A DNA stretch of 64,000 nt from assembly GCF_014284155.1 (NCBI RefSeq), contig NZ_JACOFZ010000001.1:1506545-1570544 (forward strand). The letters are read 5' to 3'. Positions 8,066 to 16,212 of the stretch are shown piece after piece. This stretch comes from Affinundibacterium nitidum. GTDB taxonomy: Bacteria; Pseudomonadota; Gammaproteobacteria; Burkholderiales; Burkholderiaceae_D. The notes under the pieces are model-generated. The model saw only the letters and a list, made by a program, of their open reading frames with translations. It had not been told where the DNA came from and did not search any database. How positions within the stretch are numbered: position 1 is the first letter of the stretch; each line of letters opens with the position of its first letter. Position numbers and translations under genes: made by a program.

Positions 8066-8554
8066 ATGCGCACCTCAACACTTCTCTTGTTGATCGCCAC
8101 AGGGCTCTGCTGTCAAATCGCAACGGCAGTCCCGGCAAAGCAGTCTGAAAAAGGGACTTCCCAACCATTGGCACCACTTGCGCCTACAGCATCAATGCAA
8201 GCGAAATCAAATCTTCCTCCGCCACCGAAGCCACCGCTTCCGCCTCCACCACCTAAACCGCTGGCACCGGCGGAAGTCAATCTTCCTGATCTACCTGCAC
8301 CACCGATCGCGCCTCCTCCACCGGCGCCTCCATCAAGTCCTGCAGAGCCTAACTTTGACTTGCCACCACCGCCTGCACCGCCGGCCCCGCCTAAAATCAA
8401 AGTACCTGTGGAAGCACACGCTGCATGTCAAGACAAACCAGATGGAATGGAAATAGAGTACCGCCCCAACAGCAACACACTTTACAAAGGGCACTGCCAG
8501 AGCAAGAAAGGAAGGATTTTTTTTAAAGTCGAAGAAGTGATGGTAGAACGCTAG
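8066..8554 (+). CDS. Secreted proline-rich protein of unknown function
   Basis: 162 residues. An N-terminal signal peptide (MRTSTLLLLIATGLCCQIATA, cut about residue 21) precedes about 95 residues dominated by Pro, Ala and Leu with repeated PPPP and APP runs, then a ~45-residue C-terminal domain with two Cys (ACQDKPDG and GHCQSKKG) that could form a disulfide, ending in a basic/acidic FKVEEVMVER. The start ATG at 8066 is preceded by AAGAAAGGAACATC. The composition echoes the proline-rich periplasmic insert of BaeS just upstream, and the gene lies downstream of BaeR-like site B. Inference: an envelope-stress effector or BaeS partner. Poly-Pro runs would need EF-P for efficient translation. No family recognised. 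Confidence 0.85.
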   Translation: MRTSTLLLLIATGLCCQIATAVPAKQSEKGTSQPLAPLAPTASMQAKSNLPPPPKPPLPPPPPKPLAPAEVNLPDLPAPPIAPPPPAPPSSPAEPNFDLPPPPAPPAPPKIKVPVEAHAACQDKPDGMEIEYRPNSNTLYKGHCQSKKGRIFFKVEEVMVER

Positions 8555-8560
8555 GTATAA

Positions 8561-8598
8561 GTGTTGACTGGCTTTTCGTTCATCTAGTCAGTCAACAC
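8561..8598. terminator. Inverted repeat between convergent genes
   Basis: Perfect 10-bp arms GTGTTGACTG (8561-8570) and CAGTCAACAC (8589-8598) with an 18-base spacer that can pair further. It lies between the convergent proline-rich and GIY-YIG genes. No long T-run follows on either strand, so termination is probable but weak. Confidence 0.5.
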
Positions 8599-8676
8599 CT
8601 CAAGTATCTGTTTGACTTGGTGTGTATCGAATATTGACATCTGAAGTCAGCACTATGGCCTCATATTGGCGCCGTT

Positions 8677-9213
8677 CTAACTTATCCATGAAAACGCCTT
8701 CTTGAAAATACTTTCACGTATGGGTACATCGGAAGTGAGCGGATTGATCTGCGTTTTGGTCTCATTGACTGAATACTCATGTGCATAATCGCGATATGCT
8801 CGATTCTCGATATCACTTCCGAAATTTCGGCGAAAACGCTGGTCAGCTTCATCAATACATCGTTGAACCAGGTGCGCAGCGCTCGTCTCATCAATCTCAA
8901 AAAAATCGAGCAGTCCATTACCTTGACGTGTGTGCTGCAAAATAGGCCACAAGGCTTCAAGTGCGGCGCCACTATCTTGTGCCCTAGCTTCGAACACACA
9001 CTCATAGCTACCAGGAATCAAATTACTCTTATCACGGTTCAACTCCAGAGCCTTAGCCCAACCACCGCGGCGAGACATGCCAATATGCAGTAATCCTTGC
9101 TTCAAAGCGGAGTTACGTAAAATATATATGTGCCCTGGAATACCTCGCAATGTTCGAGGGTCCAATACCTGCGCTCCCACATTTCGGCTCGATACTCGAT
9201 TCGATTCTCTCAT
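8677..9213 (-). CDS. GIY-YIG-type (T5orf172/MUG113-like) nuclease-fold protein
   Basis: A 178-residue protein. The segment PGHIYILRN, a short spacer and HIGMSRRGG, then a predicted helix with ELNRD, matches the GIY-YIG core in its T5orf172 variant, where the second motif is often KIGMS or HIGMS. Known for the family: metal-dependent DNA endonucleases, often in phages or mobile regions, though many chromosomal copies are uncharacterised. The rest of the protein is helical and charged. ATG 9213 is chosen because GGAG lies eight bases upstream; GTG 9222 would touch that Shine-Dalgarno. It is a single gene with no phage neighbours. Catalytic activity is uncertain because the second motif has His instead of Tyr. 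Confidence 0.7.
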   Translation of the reverse strand: MRESNRVSSRNVGAQVLDPRTLRGIPGHIYILRNSALKQGLLHIGMSRRGGWAKALELNRDKSNLIPGSYECVFEARAQDSGAALEALWPILQHTRQGNGLLDFFEIDETSAAHLVQRCIDEADQRFRRNFGSDIENRAYRDYAHEYSVNETKTQINPLTSDVPIRESIFKKAFSWIS

Positions 9214-9383
9214 CTCTTTCACTCCAAATCACTGATCCACTCTATTTTCAAGGCCAAAGCCCTTCTTGAAAGCGTGGAGCAATCAGGGAAATCAAGTCTA
9301 TTTTGGTGATTGCCTATCTGTAGAAGCGAAGATGACCAGCCAAATCACAATATTCGTGCATTTTCGTCATCTTCGTTGACTAT

Positions 9384-9419
9384 TTGAGCACAGCATTTGT
9401 GCAATGCATCATCTATAAT
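9384..9419 (+). promoter_or_regulatory. Probable aroG promoter with overlapping dyad
   Basis: A perfect TATAAT at 9414-9419 lies 30 bp before the aroG start. No good -35 is found 16-18 bp upstream; an imperfect dyad TTGAGCACA...TTGTGCAA (9384-9404) occupies that position instead, suggesting regulator binding. Confidence 0.4.
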
Positions 9420-9449
9420 AAGGCAACCCTTTTCCTTCTTACCCTGATC

Positions 9450-10508
9450 ATGAATAGCCAAGACTTAGAAAATATTAATATCACCTCATTCGCTGCGATG
9501 CCTACGCCTGAGGAATTGCATGCACGATTGCCGATTTCAGAACATGCAGCTGACGTAGTCGATGCCGGACGTCAGGCATTGAAAAACATTCTGGATCGAA
9601 AGGATGAGCGAATTTTTGTCGTGGTCGGTCCATGCTCAATTCATGATCCGGTGGCGGGTCTTGACTATGCCCGTCGCCTAAAAGCTCTGCAGGAAGAAGT
9701 TAAGGACACGATGCTTTTAGTGATGCGTGTCTATTTCGAAAAACCTCGTACCACGACCGGGTGGAAAGGCTATATCAATGATCCTTTCATGGACGATTCT
9801 TTCCAGGTTGATGTGGGCATGGAAAAAGCACGTCAATTCTTGCTCGATGTATGCGAACTTGGTTTGCCCACCGCAACTGAAGCTTTAGACCCAATCTCAC
9901 CACAATATCTCGGCGACCTCATCGCATGGACAGCGATTGGTGCGCGTACGACAGAATCACAAACGCACCGTGAGATGTCATCAGGTCTGTCAACGCCCGT
10001 TGGTTTTAAAAACGGCACCGATGGTGATATCAGCATCGCTATCAATGCTATTTTGTCGGCCTCACACCCACACTCTTTCCTCGGTCTCAATGGTCAAGGT
10101 CGAGTGTCTATTGTACGTACGAGCGGCAATCAATATGGACATGTCGTTTTACGCGGTGGCGATGGGCGTCCGAACTACGACACCGTCTCAGTTGCCATGG
10201 CTGAACAAGCGATGAAGAAAGCAAAGTTACCGGCCAATATCGTGGTCGACTGCTCACATGCCAACAGTTTCAAAAAACCAGAGCTCCAACCTTTGGTGAT
10301 GGCTGACGTCGTCAATCAAATTCTAAATGGCAACCAGGCCTTAGTTGGTGTCATGATTGAATCGAATATTGTCGCAGGTAATCAGAAGATCCCAGAAGAT
10401 TTGACGCAATTGGTCTATGGTTGTTCAGTAACCGATGCTTGTGTTGATTGGGATACGACCGAAACGATGGTCCGTGAAGCAGCGCAACGCCTACGCACTC
10501 GTAAATAA
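9450..10508 (+). CDS. aroG: 3-deoxy-7-phosphoheptulonate (DAHP) synthase, class I
   Basis: First step of the shikimate pathway: phosphoenolpyruvate plus erythrose 4-phosphate gives DAHP. 352 residues, the normal size of AroF/G/H. Motifs: VVVGPCSIHDP with the metal Cys, RVYFEKPRTTTGWKG, ARTTESQTHREM, GFKNGTDG, VDCSHANS with the metal His, and MIESNIVAGNQ. ATG 9450 begins the conserved part; an upstream in-frame start at 9384 would include the promoter. No clear Shine-Dalgarno precedes it and the predicted leader is only ~24 bases. Which aromatic amino acid inhibits it cannot be told safely from sequence; aroG is used as the generic symbol. Confidence 0.93.
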   Translation: MNSQDLENINITSFAAMPTPEELHARLPISEHAADVVDAGRQALKNILDRKDERIFVVVGPCSIHDPVAGLDYARRLKALQEEVKDTMLLVMRVYFEKPRTTTGWKGYINDPFMDDSFQVDVGMEKARQFLLDVCELGLPTATEALDPISPQYLGDLIAWTAIGARTTESQTHREMSSGLSTPVGFKNGTDGDISIAINAILSASHPHSFLGLNGQGRVSIVRTSGNQYGHVVLRGGDGRPNYDTVSVAMAEQAMKKAKLPANIVVDCSHANSFKKPELQPLVMADVVNQILNGNQALVGVMIESNIVAGNQKIPEDLTQLVYGCSVTDACVDWDTTETMVREAAQRLRTRK

Positions 10509-10536
10509 TCTCCATTTCGCATCGTACTAATTTGGA

Positions 10537-10562
10537 ACTGTCTGTGTTCTTTCGCAGACAGT
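10537..10562 (+). terminator. Hairpin after aroG
   Basis: Perfect 8-bp arms ACTGTCTG (10537-10544) and CAGACAGT (10555-10562) around a 10-base loop, 28 bp past the aroG stop. No T-run follows, so it may be a weak or Rho-assisted terminator. Confidence 0.45.
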
Positions 10563-10696
10563 CAACCAAACCCTCGTTTGCAACGTTCGATTCAGAGTCG
10601 GCTTCCATTCCGCTGGCCATGATGTTCAGCTAAAGACAAGCATTTATAGTCTTTCACTGATGTTAAAATCAAGCGTACTGCACTAATTACTCTTCT

Positions 10697-11320
10697 ATGA
10701 AACCATCTTCATTTCAATTGGCGATTCTTGGCCTGAGCTTAACACTATCAGCCTGCACTTCGACCAAACCTGTGAGTTTGCACAAAGAAGAATTTGGCAA
10801 TGCTGATATGTTCACGTATAGCGTTCCTGGCACCGGCATTGAAGGATGTGAAGCTGCGCGCCGTGCCTTACTTAGTCAAGGCTACATCATCAGTGATGCC
10901 AACTCGAGCACCATTCGAGGTCGTCGCAAATTTCAAGCCAATCACGAAACCCATGTTGAAATCGAATTCACTGTGGTCTGCGCCGCCAACAGCAAAGGTA
11001 GTAATACTGCCACCATTTTTGCGAATGCTGTACGTGACCAATATGCATTAAAGAAAAGTAGTACGAGCGCCAGCCTTGGTGTCGGTGGCATAGGTTCAAT
11101 ATCACTACCATTTGGCGAAACCAATGATTCATTAGTAAAAGTTGCGAGCGAAACGATTTCTGACGCGAAGCTTTACGGGCGTTTTTTTGATTTATTGGAA
11201 CGTTATATGGATGATGTCAGAGTCAGTGAAAACGACCAAGGAGTGCAAAAAAATGAACCCATCAAGCCTAGTGCAGACAACGAAAAACGCACACAAGAAG
11301 GATCTGACATAAAGAATTAA
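10697..11320 (+). CDS. DUF2242-type lipoprotein of unknown function
   Basis: 207 residues. The N-terminus carries a lipoprotein signal with lipobox LSAC (Cys about residue 20), so the mature protein is probably anchored in the outer membrane. The core (about 40-175), with CEAARRALLSQGY, HVEIEFTVVC, RDQYALKKSSTSASLGVG, SLPFGETNDSLVKVASETI and FYDLLERY-like ends, is the pattern I know from DUF2242 proteins, common in betaproteobacteria and uncharacterised. The C-terminal 35 residues are charged and probably disordered. It converges on the DUF2007 gene with an 11-bp gap. Confidence 0.8.
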   Translation: MKPSSFQLAILGLSLTLSACTSTKPVSLHKEEFGNADMFTYSVPGTGIEGCEAARRALLSQGYIISDANSSTIRGRRKFQANHETHVEIEFTVVCAANSKGSNTATIFANAVRDQYALKKSSTSASLGVGGIGSISLPFGETNDSLVKVASETISDAKLYGRFFDLLERYMDDVRVSENDQGVQKNEPIKPSADNEKRTQEGSDIKN

Positions 11321-11331
11321 TCTGCCTCAAA

Positions 11332-12111
11332 TCAAAGCTTCTGCCGTTTTTTCTCTTCACCTAGTTCGTCATATTCGACTCGAGTATCCATCTTGCCATC
11401 GAGATCAAAATCTAGTTCGCAATAGTTCATATGGGTGAGCGCAAAATAGCATGTCTTGCGTGACAAACCCGTCGTCGGATAGATCTGCTCAGTCGAATGC
11501 ACGACACCGTCCTTGAAAATGTACCTAAAGTCATGAAAACCGTCACGATCACTATCAACTTCAGTGATCGTTGCGTTATTCGAACGATAGTGGGTTATCG
11601 TTTCGAAGACACCATCAAAGTCATCGTCACTTTCACTCTTTTCAATAAAACCTCTCGCATCATAGGTTTGCTTGAGATCTATTTTCCCATCTTGATTTCG
11701 ATCGAATGCACTATGAATTGGATTGCCGGACAAACCATAGGTCCATTGTCCTTCATCACCACCACCTTGTGAGTAACGTGGGACGAAGAAATAGGCGTAC
11801 ATCAACACAAGTCCCAGCCCAAATCCCATGAAAAACATTGGCAACCCACCAAATCGTTGGACTGATGTAGATACTGTTTTGACTTCATCGGCCTGTTTTG
11901 CGTCCCATTCAGCAATAAAATTTGCGGCCGCGTGGTAGTGTTCCTCTTCGACAACCAAACGTACGAATCCTGTAGCTGGTAAATCGCCGACACCGCCCTG
12001 TAAGTGTTCGCCCTCAAAGAATACTGGAATATTGTGTTGTTCCAATAGATCACGCAGCATATGGGCTTCAATTGCATTGCTCGCATCGTAGAGTTTCTTG
12101 AAATCAGACAT
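11332..12111 (-). CDS. DUF2007-domain membrane protein with Ca-binding-like Asp loops
   Basis: 259 residues. The N-terminal ~75 residues (KLYDASNAIEAHMLRDLLEQ, then FVRLVVEEEHYHAA) match DUF2007, a small putative signal-transducing fold. A single hydrophobic span follows (about 90-115: FMGFGLGLVLMYAYFFV). The C-terminal half has several Asp-rich loops: DRNQDGKIDL, DDDFDGVFE, DSDRDGFHDF and DFDLDGKMDT, like EF-hand or thrombospondin type 3 calcium loops. The Asp loops probably face the periplasm. ATG 12111 is chosen over TTG 12120; neither has a strong ribosome-binding site. Function unknown; the combination is unusual. Confidence 0.75.
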   Translation of the reverse strand: MSDFKKLYDASNAIEAHMLRDLLEQHNIPVFFEGEHLQGGVGDLPATGFVRLVVEEEHYHAAANFIAEWDAKQADEVKTVSTSVQRFGGLPMFFMGFGLGLVLMYAYFFVPRYSQGGGDEGQWTYGLSGNPIHSAFDRNQDGKIDLKQTYDARGFIEKSESDDDFDGVFETITHYRSNNATITEVDSDRDGFHDFRYIFKDGVVHSTEQIYPTTGLSRKTCYFALTHMNYCELDFDLDGKMDTRVEYDELGEEKKRQKL

Positions 12112-12292
12112 AGAGACCAATCAAAAAAACTGCCAGTCTATTCGAATGTTATAAGTTCGTCACTTACAAACTCAACAATAGAAATAAAGAGCGATTGATT
12201 CAAAACCTGAATCCTTTGGTTCGTCATTCTCTCGTCATAAATGCTCGTTATGATGCAGGCTCATCTGACTACTCCTCCAAGGGTGTGGATTT

Positions 12293-12321
12293 AGCCCGCA
12301 ATGATTTGCGGGCTTTTTTTT
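12293..12321 (+). terminator. Strong plus-strand terminator with no plus-strand gene before it
   Basis: Perfect 8-bp stem AGCCCGCA (12293-12300) / TGCGGGCT (12307-12314) with loop ATGATT, then seven Ts after the stem. The T-run is on the plus strand, yet the genes on both sides (DUF2007 and PBP1A) run on the minus strand; read on the minus strand the stem has no U-tract. This suggests a short plus-strand transcript starting after about 12120. Confidence 0.75.
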
Positions 12322-12337
12322 AGACTGTCATTCCGAA

Positions 12338-14584
12338 TTATGTCTGAGGATCGGTTGGAGGTGGTGGTGGTTCTGTCATATCGAGTGTAGTCACTCCACC
12401 ACCATTCTGATACTCGATGTACATCCATTTGCCGTCTACATTAATCACGTTTTGAGGCACTGCTCGAATAAATTCCGGCTTACCCGCCAAAGCGTGTCGC
12501 ATTGCGTCGATCCAAATTGGCAAAGCGACGGTGGCGCCAAATTCGCGTCCCCCTAAGGATTTCGGCTCATCATATCCCATCCAAGATACAGCGACGATAT
12601 TGCCTGCATAACCGGCAAACCAACCATCGACTGCATCGCTGGTGGTTCCCGTTTTGCCTGCCAGGTCACGACGTGCTAACTTTTGCGTGGCAGAGGCGCC
12701 AGTGCCGCTGCGCACCACTTCACGCAACATGCTATCGGTCACAAAAGCATTACGTGCATCGATAACGCGTTGGTCTTCTGGAGGAGTAGCAGCAACATTC
12801 GCTTGAAAAAGAACAGTGCCTTTTGCGTCAATGACTTTATCGATCAACCATGGTTTGACTTGATAACCTCCATTGGCAAACACCGCATAGGCACCTGCTA
12901 ATTGCAAAGGCGTGACGGAACCTGTGCCTAGAGCCAAGGTCAGATTAATTGGGTGCTTATTCTGATCAAAGCCAAAACGCGGCAAATAATCACGGCCATA
13001 ACCAGCGCCAATATTTTTTAAAATACGCACCGATACAACGTTCTTTGACACTGCGAGCGCCCTTTGCATTTCTATAGGTCCATCATACTTACCATCATCG
13101 TTACGTGGGTCCCATTTCAAGTCTTCTTCTGTGGTACTCGATAACTGAACATCATTGATGAGTGTTGAAGGGTAAAATCCTTTTTCTAAAGCGGCTGAAT
13201 AGATAAATGGTTTAATCGACGAGCCCGGTTGACGCCATGCGCTTGTCACGTGATTAAACTTTTTACGATTGAAATCGAATCCGCCGACCATCGCACGATA
13301 AGCACCTGTTTGCGCGTTTAATGAGACATAGGCTGCATCCACCTCTGGCGATTGCGTCACGGACCAATTGCCTTTCGCGTCTTGCATCACACGAATCAGT
13401 GCACCGGGGCGAATCTTCAAATCGCGATTGGCTTTAGATTGCAAAGCAGCGTTGGCCAAACGCAGACCCTCGCCAGTAATTTGAATCGACTCACCAGTGG
13501 CAAGGTCTGCTTTGATCAGCTTGGACGTAACTTCCGTGACGACGCCGGAAATCAAGCCTTCGCTAGCAGGAAACTTTTGTAAAAATTCATCAATCGCATC
13601 ATCACGCTGGCTAGCATCACTCGGTAAATCAATAAAAGCTTCGGGGCCACGATATCCATGACGTTGATCATAGGTAAGGACATTGCGACGTAAAGATTCG
13701 TAAGCCGCTTCCTGCTCATCACGATCAATGGTCGTAATTACTTTGATACCCGCCGTGTAAGTGTCTTCTTTAAATTGAGCGTAAATACTCTGACGCACCA
13801 TCTCGGCCACATAAGCCGCGTGTGATTCAAAACTTGGCACCTTGGTCACATGTAAACGCTCTTTGCTTGCCACCTCGTACTGTGATTCTGTAATGTATTT
13901 ATGGCGTTCCATGCTCTTCAGCACGACTAACTGACGTTCTTTCGCACGATCAAAATTAACGGCAGGATTGTGACGCGCAGGATTCTTTGGAATACCCGCC
14001 AACATTGCCGCTTCCGCAATACTCAACTCTTTCATCGACTTATTGAAATAAATTCGAGCCGCACTCGAAAAACCATGCGTACGTTGTCCAAGATAAATCT
14101 GATTCATATACAACTCAAGAATCTGATCCTTGCTCAAGGCATCTTCAATACGACGTGCCAATAAAATTTCACGCAGCTTGCGCGATACCGTACGTTCTCT
14201 GGTCAAGAAAAAATTACGTGCGACCTGCATCGTAATCGTGCCGCCACCTTGTGGCGCACCAGTTGCGGTGGAGACAACAGCACGCGCCATACCAATATAA
14301 TCGACACCATGGTGTTCGTAGAAACGGGCGTCTTCAACCGCTAAGATCGCCTTCTTCATGGTATCGGGAATGTCTTTGATCGGCACGAAGTCACGATGTT
14401 CTTCGCCGAACTCACCAATCAAGGTGTTGTCAGCGGTATAGATGCGCAAAGGTATCTTAGGTTTGTAATCGGTGACTGCGGTAATCGGCGGCAAGTCTGG
14501 CACTAAGATCAGATAAACGTAAGCTAACAAACCGAGTATCAATGCCAATATTCCGGCAAGTCCGGCAAATAACCATTTCATCAT
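12338..14584 (-). CDS. mrcA: Penicillin-binding protein 1A, bifunctional peptidoglycan synthase
   Basis: Inner-membrane enzyme with glycosyltransferase and transpeptidase domains that polymerises and cross-links peptidoglycan. 748 residues. A short cytoplasmic start and one TM (about 3-28) are followed by the glycosyltransferase domain (about 55-230: AVEDARFYEHHGVD with catalytic Glu, GGGTITMQVARN, EILELYMN-like KDQILELYMNQIYLGQ), an OB-like insert, and the transpeptidase domain with PGSSIKPF (nucleophile Ser), SKN and GKTGTT. The C-terminus has a short Pro run. In many betaproteobacteria ponA/mrcA lies opposite pilMNOPQ; here the divergent neighbours are two TonB-like proteins. ATG 14581 is an equally possible start. 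Confidence 0.96.
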   Translation of the reverse strand: MMKWLFAGLAGILALILGLLAYVYLILVPDLPPITAVTDYKPKIPLRIYTADNTLIGEFGEEHRDFVPIKDIPDTMKKAILAVEDARFYEHHGVDYIGMARAVVSTATGAPQGGGTITMQVARNFFLTRERTVSRKLREILLARRIEDALSKDQILELYMNQIYLGQRTHGFSSAARIYFNKSMKELSIAEAAMLAGIPKNPARHNPAVNFDRAKERQLVVLKSMERHKYITESQYEVASKERLHVTKVPSFESHAAYVAEMVRQSIYAQFKEDTYTAGIKVITTIDRDEQEAAYESLRRNVLTYDQRHGYRGPEAFIDLPSDASQRDDAIDEFLQKFPASEGLISGVVTEVTSKLIKADLATGESIQITGEGLRLANAALQSKANRDLKIRPGALIRVMQDAKGNWSVTQSPEVDAAYVSLNAQTGAYRAMVGGFDFNRKKFNHVTSAWRQPGSSIKPFIYSAALEKGFYPSTLINDVQLSSTTEEDLKWDPRNDDGKYDGPIEMQRALAVSKNVVSVRILKNIGAGYGRDYLPRFGFDQNKHPINLTLALGTGSVTPLQLAGAYAVFANGGYQVKPWLIDKVIDAKGTVLFQANVAATPPEDQRVIDARNAFVTDSMLREVVRSGTGASATQKLARRDLAGKTGTTSDAVDGWFAGYAGNIVAVSWMGYDEPKSLGGREFGATVALPIWIDAMRHALAGKPEFIRAVPQNVINVDGKWMYIEYQNGGGVTTLDMTEPPPPPTDPQT

Positions 14585-14777
14585 AAAGTTCGGGCCTTAA
14601 GGCGCTATATCAAAAACGCCTAGTGTAAACCCCTGTATGAACTAAGCAAGGCCTTTATTGATCAAGTACCGTATGTTAGTACTTCGCAGTGCGTGTTTTG
14701 CTGCGATCGGATTCATTGTTGGTCACTCCCGCGGGCTTACCTATGCTGTTAGGTTTCGTTGATTGCGGCCACCCTTC

Positions 14778-15461
14778 ATGTATTTTAATTACCCTAAACC
14801 AAGCTTCAATCGATCGATCTTGCTGACGGTGGTGGGGAGCCTGCATCTAGTATTCATCTGGGTTATGCTGCACGACACAGCATTGCGCCCCTTGCAGCGA
14901 AATATTAGAACGAGTCACTTATTATTTCTGTCGCTCAACGACTTAACAAGACCAATACGAATAGCACCATTTGTTAGGGCGACTAACTCATCAACAGCGC
15001 CAACGGACAAAAAACACGAAGTCGCCAAGCCAATGTCGGTAACGGCGTCAAAATCAACCACTATGGTTTCAACTAAAGACCAACCACCAACGACCGCACA
15101 ACCTGAGGTGAGTGCTAAATCAGAGAACCATATGATTAATCGCGATGTCAAAGCCCTTACCCAAAACTTAGAGCGCGAGTGGGCGCAAGAAGAGCGCAAA
15201 GAACAAGCAGCGAAACCACCGAATCAATTAGTCAGAGAATACTGGGAAAAGCAAAATCAGCCTTATCGAGATAAATGGGATGCTTTAGCGAATAAAATTG
15301 AAAAGGCAGGAGTTGTACGTGGTCCACAAGAAGAAAGTTATACCCTAGACGATGGTTCTCGCATTACCAAAATCAATGGAATTTGTTATAAAGCGCCTGA
15401 CCCCGGTCGCTCTTATCTCGCACAAGCAGAAGTTCGACGAGTATTTTGTCCTCGCAATTAG
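14778..15461 (+). CDS. TonB-like single-span envelope protein, first of a tandem pair
   Basis: 227 residues. Short N-terminal cytoplasmic part, one TM (about 12-32, SILLTVVGSLHLVFIWVML), a Ser/Thr/Pro/Lys-rich linker of about 90 residues, a charged helical segment with REYWEKQNQPYRDKW, and a C-terminal module LDDGSRITKINGICYKAPDPGRSY ending in VRRVFCP (stretch from about residue 190). The following gene has the same layout and a matching C-terminal module. The topology is TonB-like, but no TonB C-terminal signature is seen. ATG 14778 is preferred over TTG 14763; the ribosome-binding site is weak. Divergent from PBP1A with a 193-bp gap. Function unknown. Confidence 0.8.
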   Translation: MYFNYPKPSFNRSILLTVVGSLHLVFIWVMLHDTALRPLQRNIRTSHLLFLSLNDLTRPIRIAPFVRATNSSTAPTDKKHEVAKPMSVTASKSTTMVSTKDQPPTTAQPEVSAKSENHMINRDVKALTQNLEREWAQEERKEQAAKPPNQLVREYWEKQNQPYRDKWDALANKIEKAGVVRGPQEESYTLDDGSRITKINGICYKAPDPGRSYLAQAEVRRVFCPRN

Positions 15462-15494
15462 GAAAACCGAAAACGGCAGCCAAGAAAACTATAT

Positions 15495-16211
15495 ATGAAC
15501 TCAGGAACCCTGCATCAAACACAGCAATTCGATTTGAGCGATGTGACGCTCAGGAGAATCTTTGCGCTACTTGTCATCTTAAGCCTGCATATCCTGGTTC
15601 TTTATACGGTCTTTCTTGCAGACGGCTTTCATGCTGTTAGACAAAATAGCTCCGCACTATTCCTCAGCCTAATACCCGCAAAATCAAAACCGAAAACTGA
15701 TGTATCAGTTAAAGAAAAGCCCCAGGAACGTACTGCTTCGACCAAACAAACAATGGCACAAAACACTGTAAAGCCGAGTCAGCCTCAGTCATCTGAACCA
15801 AACATACCGCAAAACGACAAACCTAAGAGCGAGAACACAATCGACCCAGCCTTGGATCCGTTCGCAATAACGCAGCCGAGAAACGATGCTACACCAAACA
15901 CCAGCCGCGGCGAACGCTATCGTCAAGAAGTAGGAAAAGCATGGAAACAGGTCGAATCTGAGTTGCCAGTTAAGCGTTGGCTCAGTACAAAAAAGGATTT
16001 AAGTAAGATAGAGAAGTTTGCCCAAGACGTGCTTGCAGCAGCGCCCGCTAAAGATGTTCAGACCAAAGAAGAAATGCTCCCAGATGGCTCACGTATGACT
16101 CGTGTCAAAACACCGCGTGGCGAATTTTGTGTAGTCGCTCCACAACCTGGACGAACCTATGATGTGCGAGGCCCAGAACGTCGTGTAATGAGTTGCCCGA
16201 TCTACTTCTAA
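15495..16211 (+). CDS. TonB-like single-span envelope protein, second of a tandem pair
   Basis: 238 residues, 33 bp behind its paralogue and probably co-transcribed. One TM (about 20-42, IFALLVILSLHILVLYTVF), a linker rich in Lys, Ser, Pro and Gln (about 55-135), a charged helical region, and the C-terminal module LPDGSRMTRVKTPRGEFC, then APQPGRTYD and RRVMSCP. Shared with the first protein: DGSR(I/M)T(K/R), a Cys six to ten residues on, PxPGR(S/T)Y, RRV and a C-terminal CP; the two Cys could form a disulfide. Inference: periplasmic modules tethered to the inner membrane. It meets the convergent exporter gene with a 1-bp gap. Confidence 0.82.
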   Translation: MNSGTLHQTQQFDLSDVTLRRIFALLVILSLHILVLYTVFLADGFHAVRQNSSALFLSLIPAKSKPKTDVSVKEKPQERTASTKQTMAQNTVKPSQPQSSEPNIPQNDKPKSENTIDPALDPFAITQPRNDATPNTSRGERYRQEVGKAWKQVESELPVKRWLSTKKDLSKIEKFAQDVLAAAPAKDVQTKEEMLPDGSRMTRVKTPRGEFCVVAPQPGRTYDVRGPERRVMSCPIYF

Positions 16212-16212
16212 A

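Noticed and set aside
8210-8395. Short tandem-like repeats that could suggest a CRISPR or satellite
   Set aside because: The repeats are irregular CC(A/G/T) codons for proline without constant repeat and spacer lengths; they are coding.
8178-8456. Long second frame inside the proline-rich gene, rich in His, Arg and Leu
   Set aside because: It is the +1 shadow of the repetitive Pro codons; no ribosome-binding site, and the signal peptide and stop belong to the main frame.
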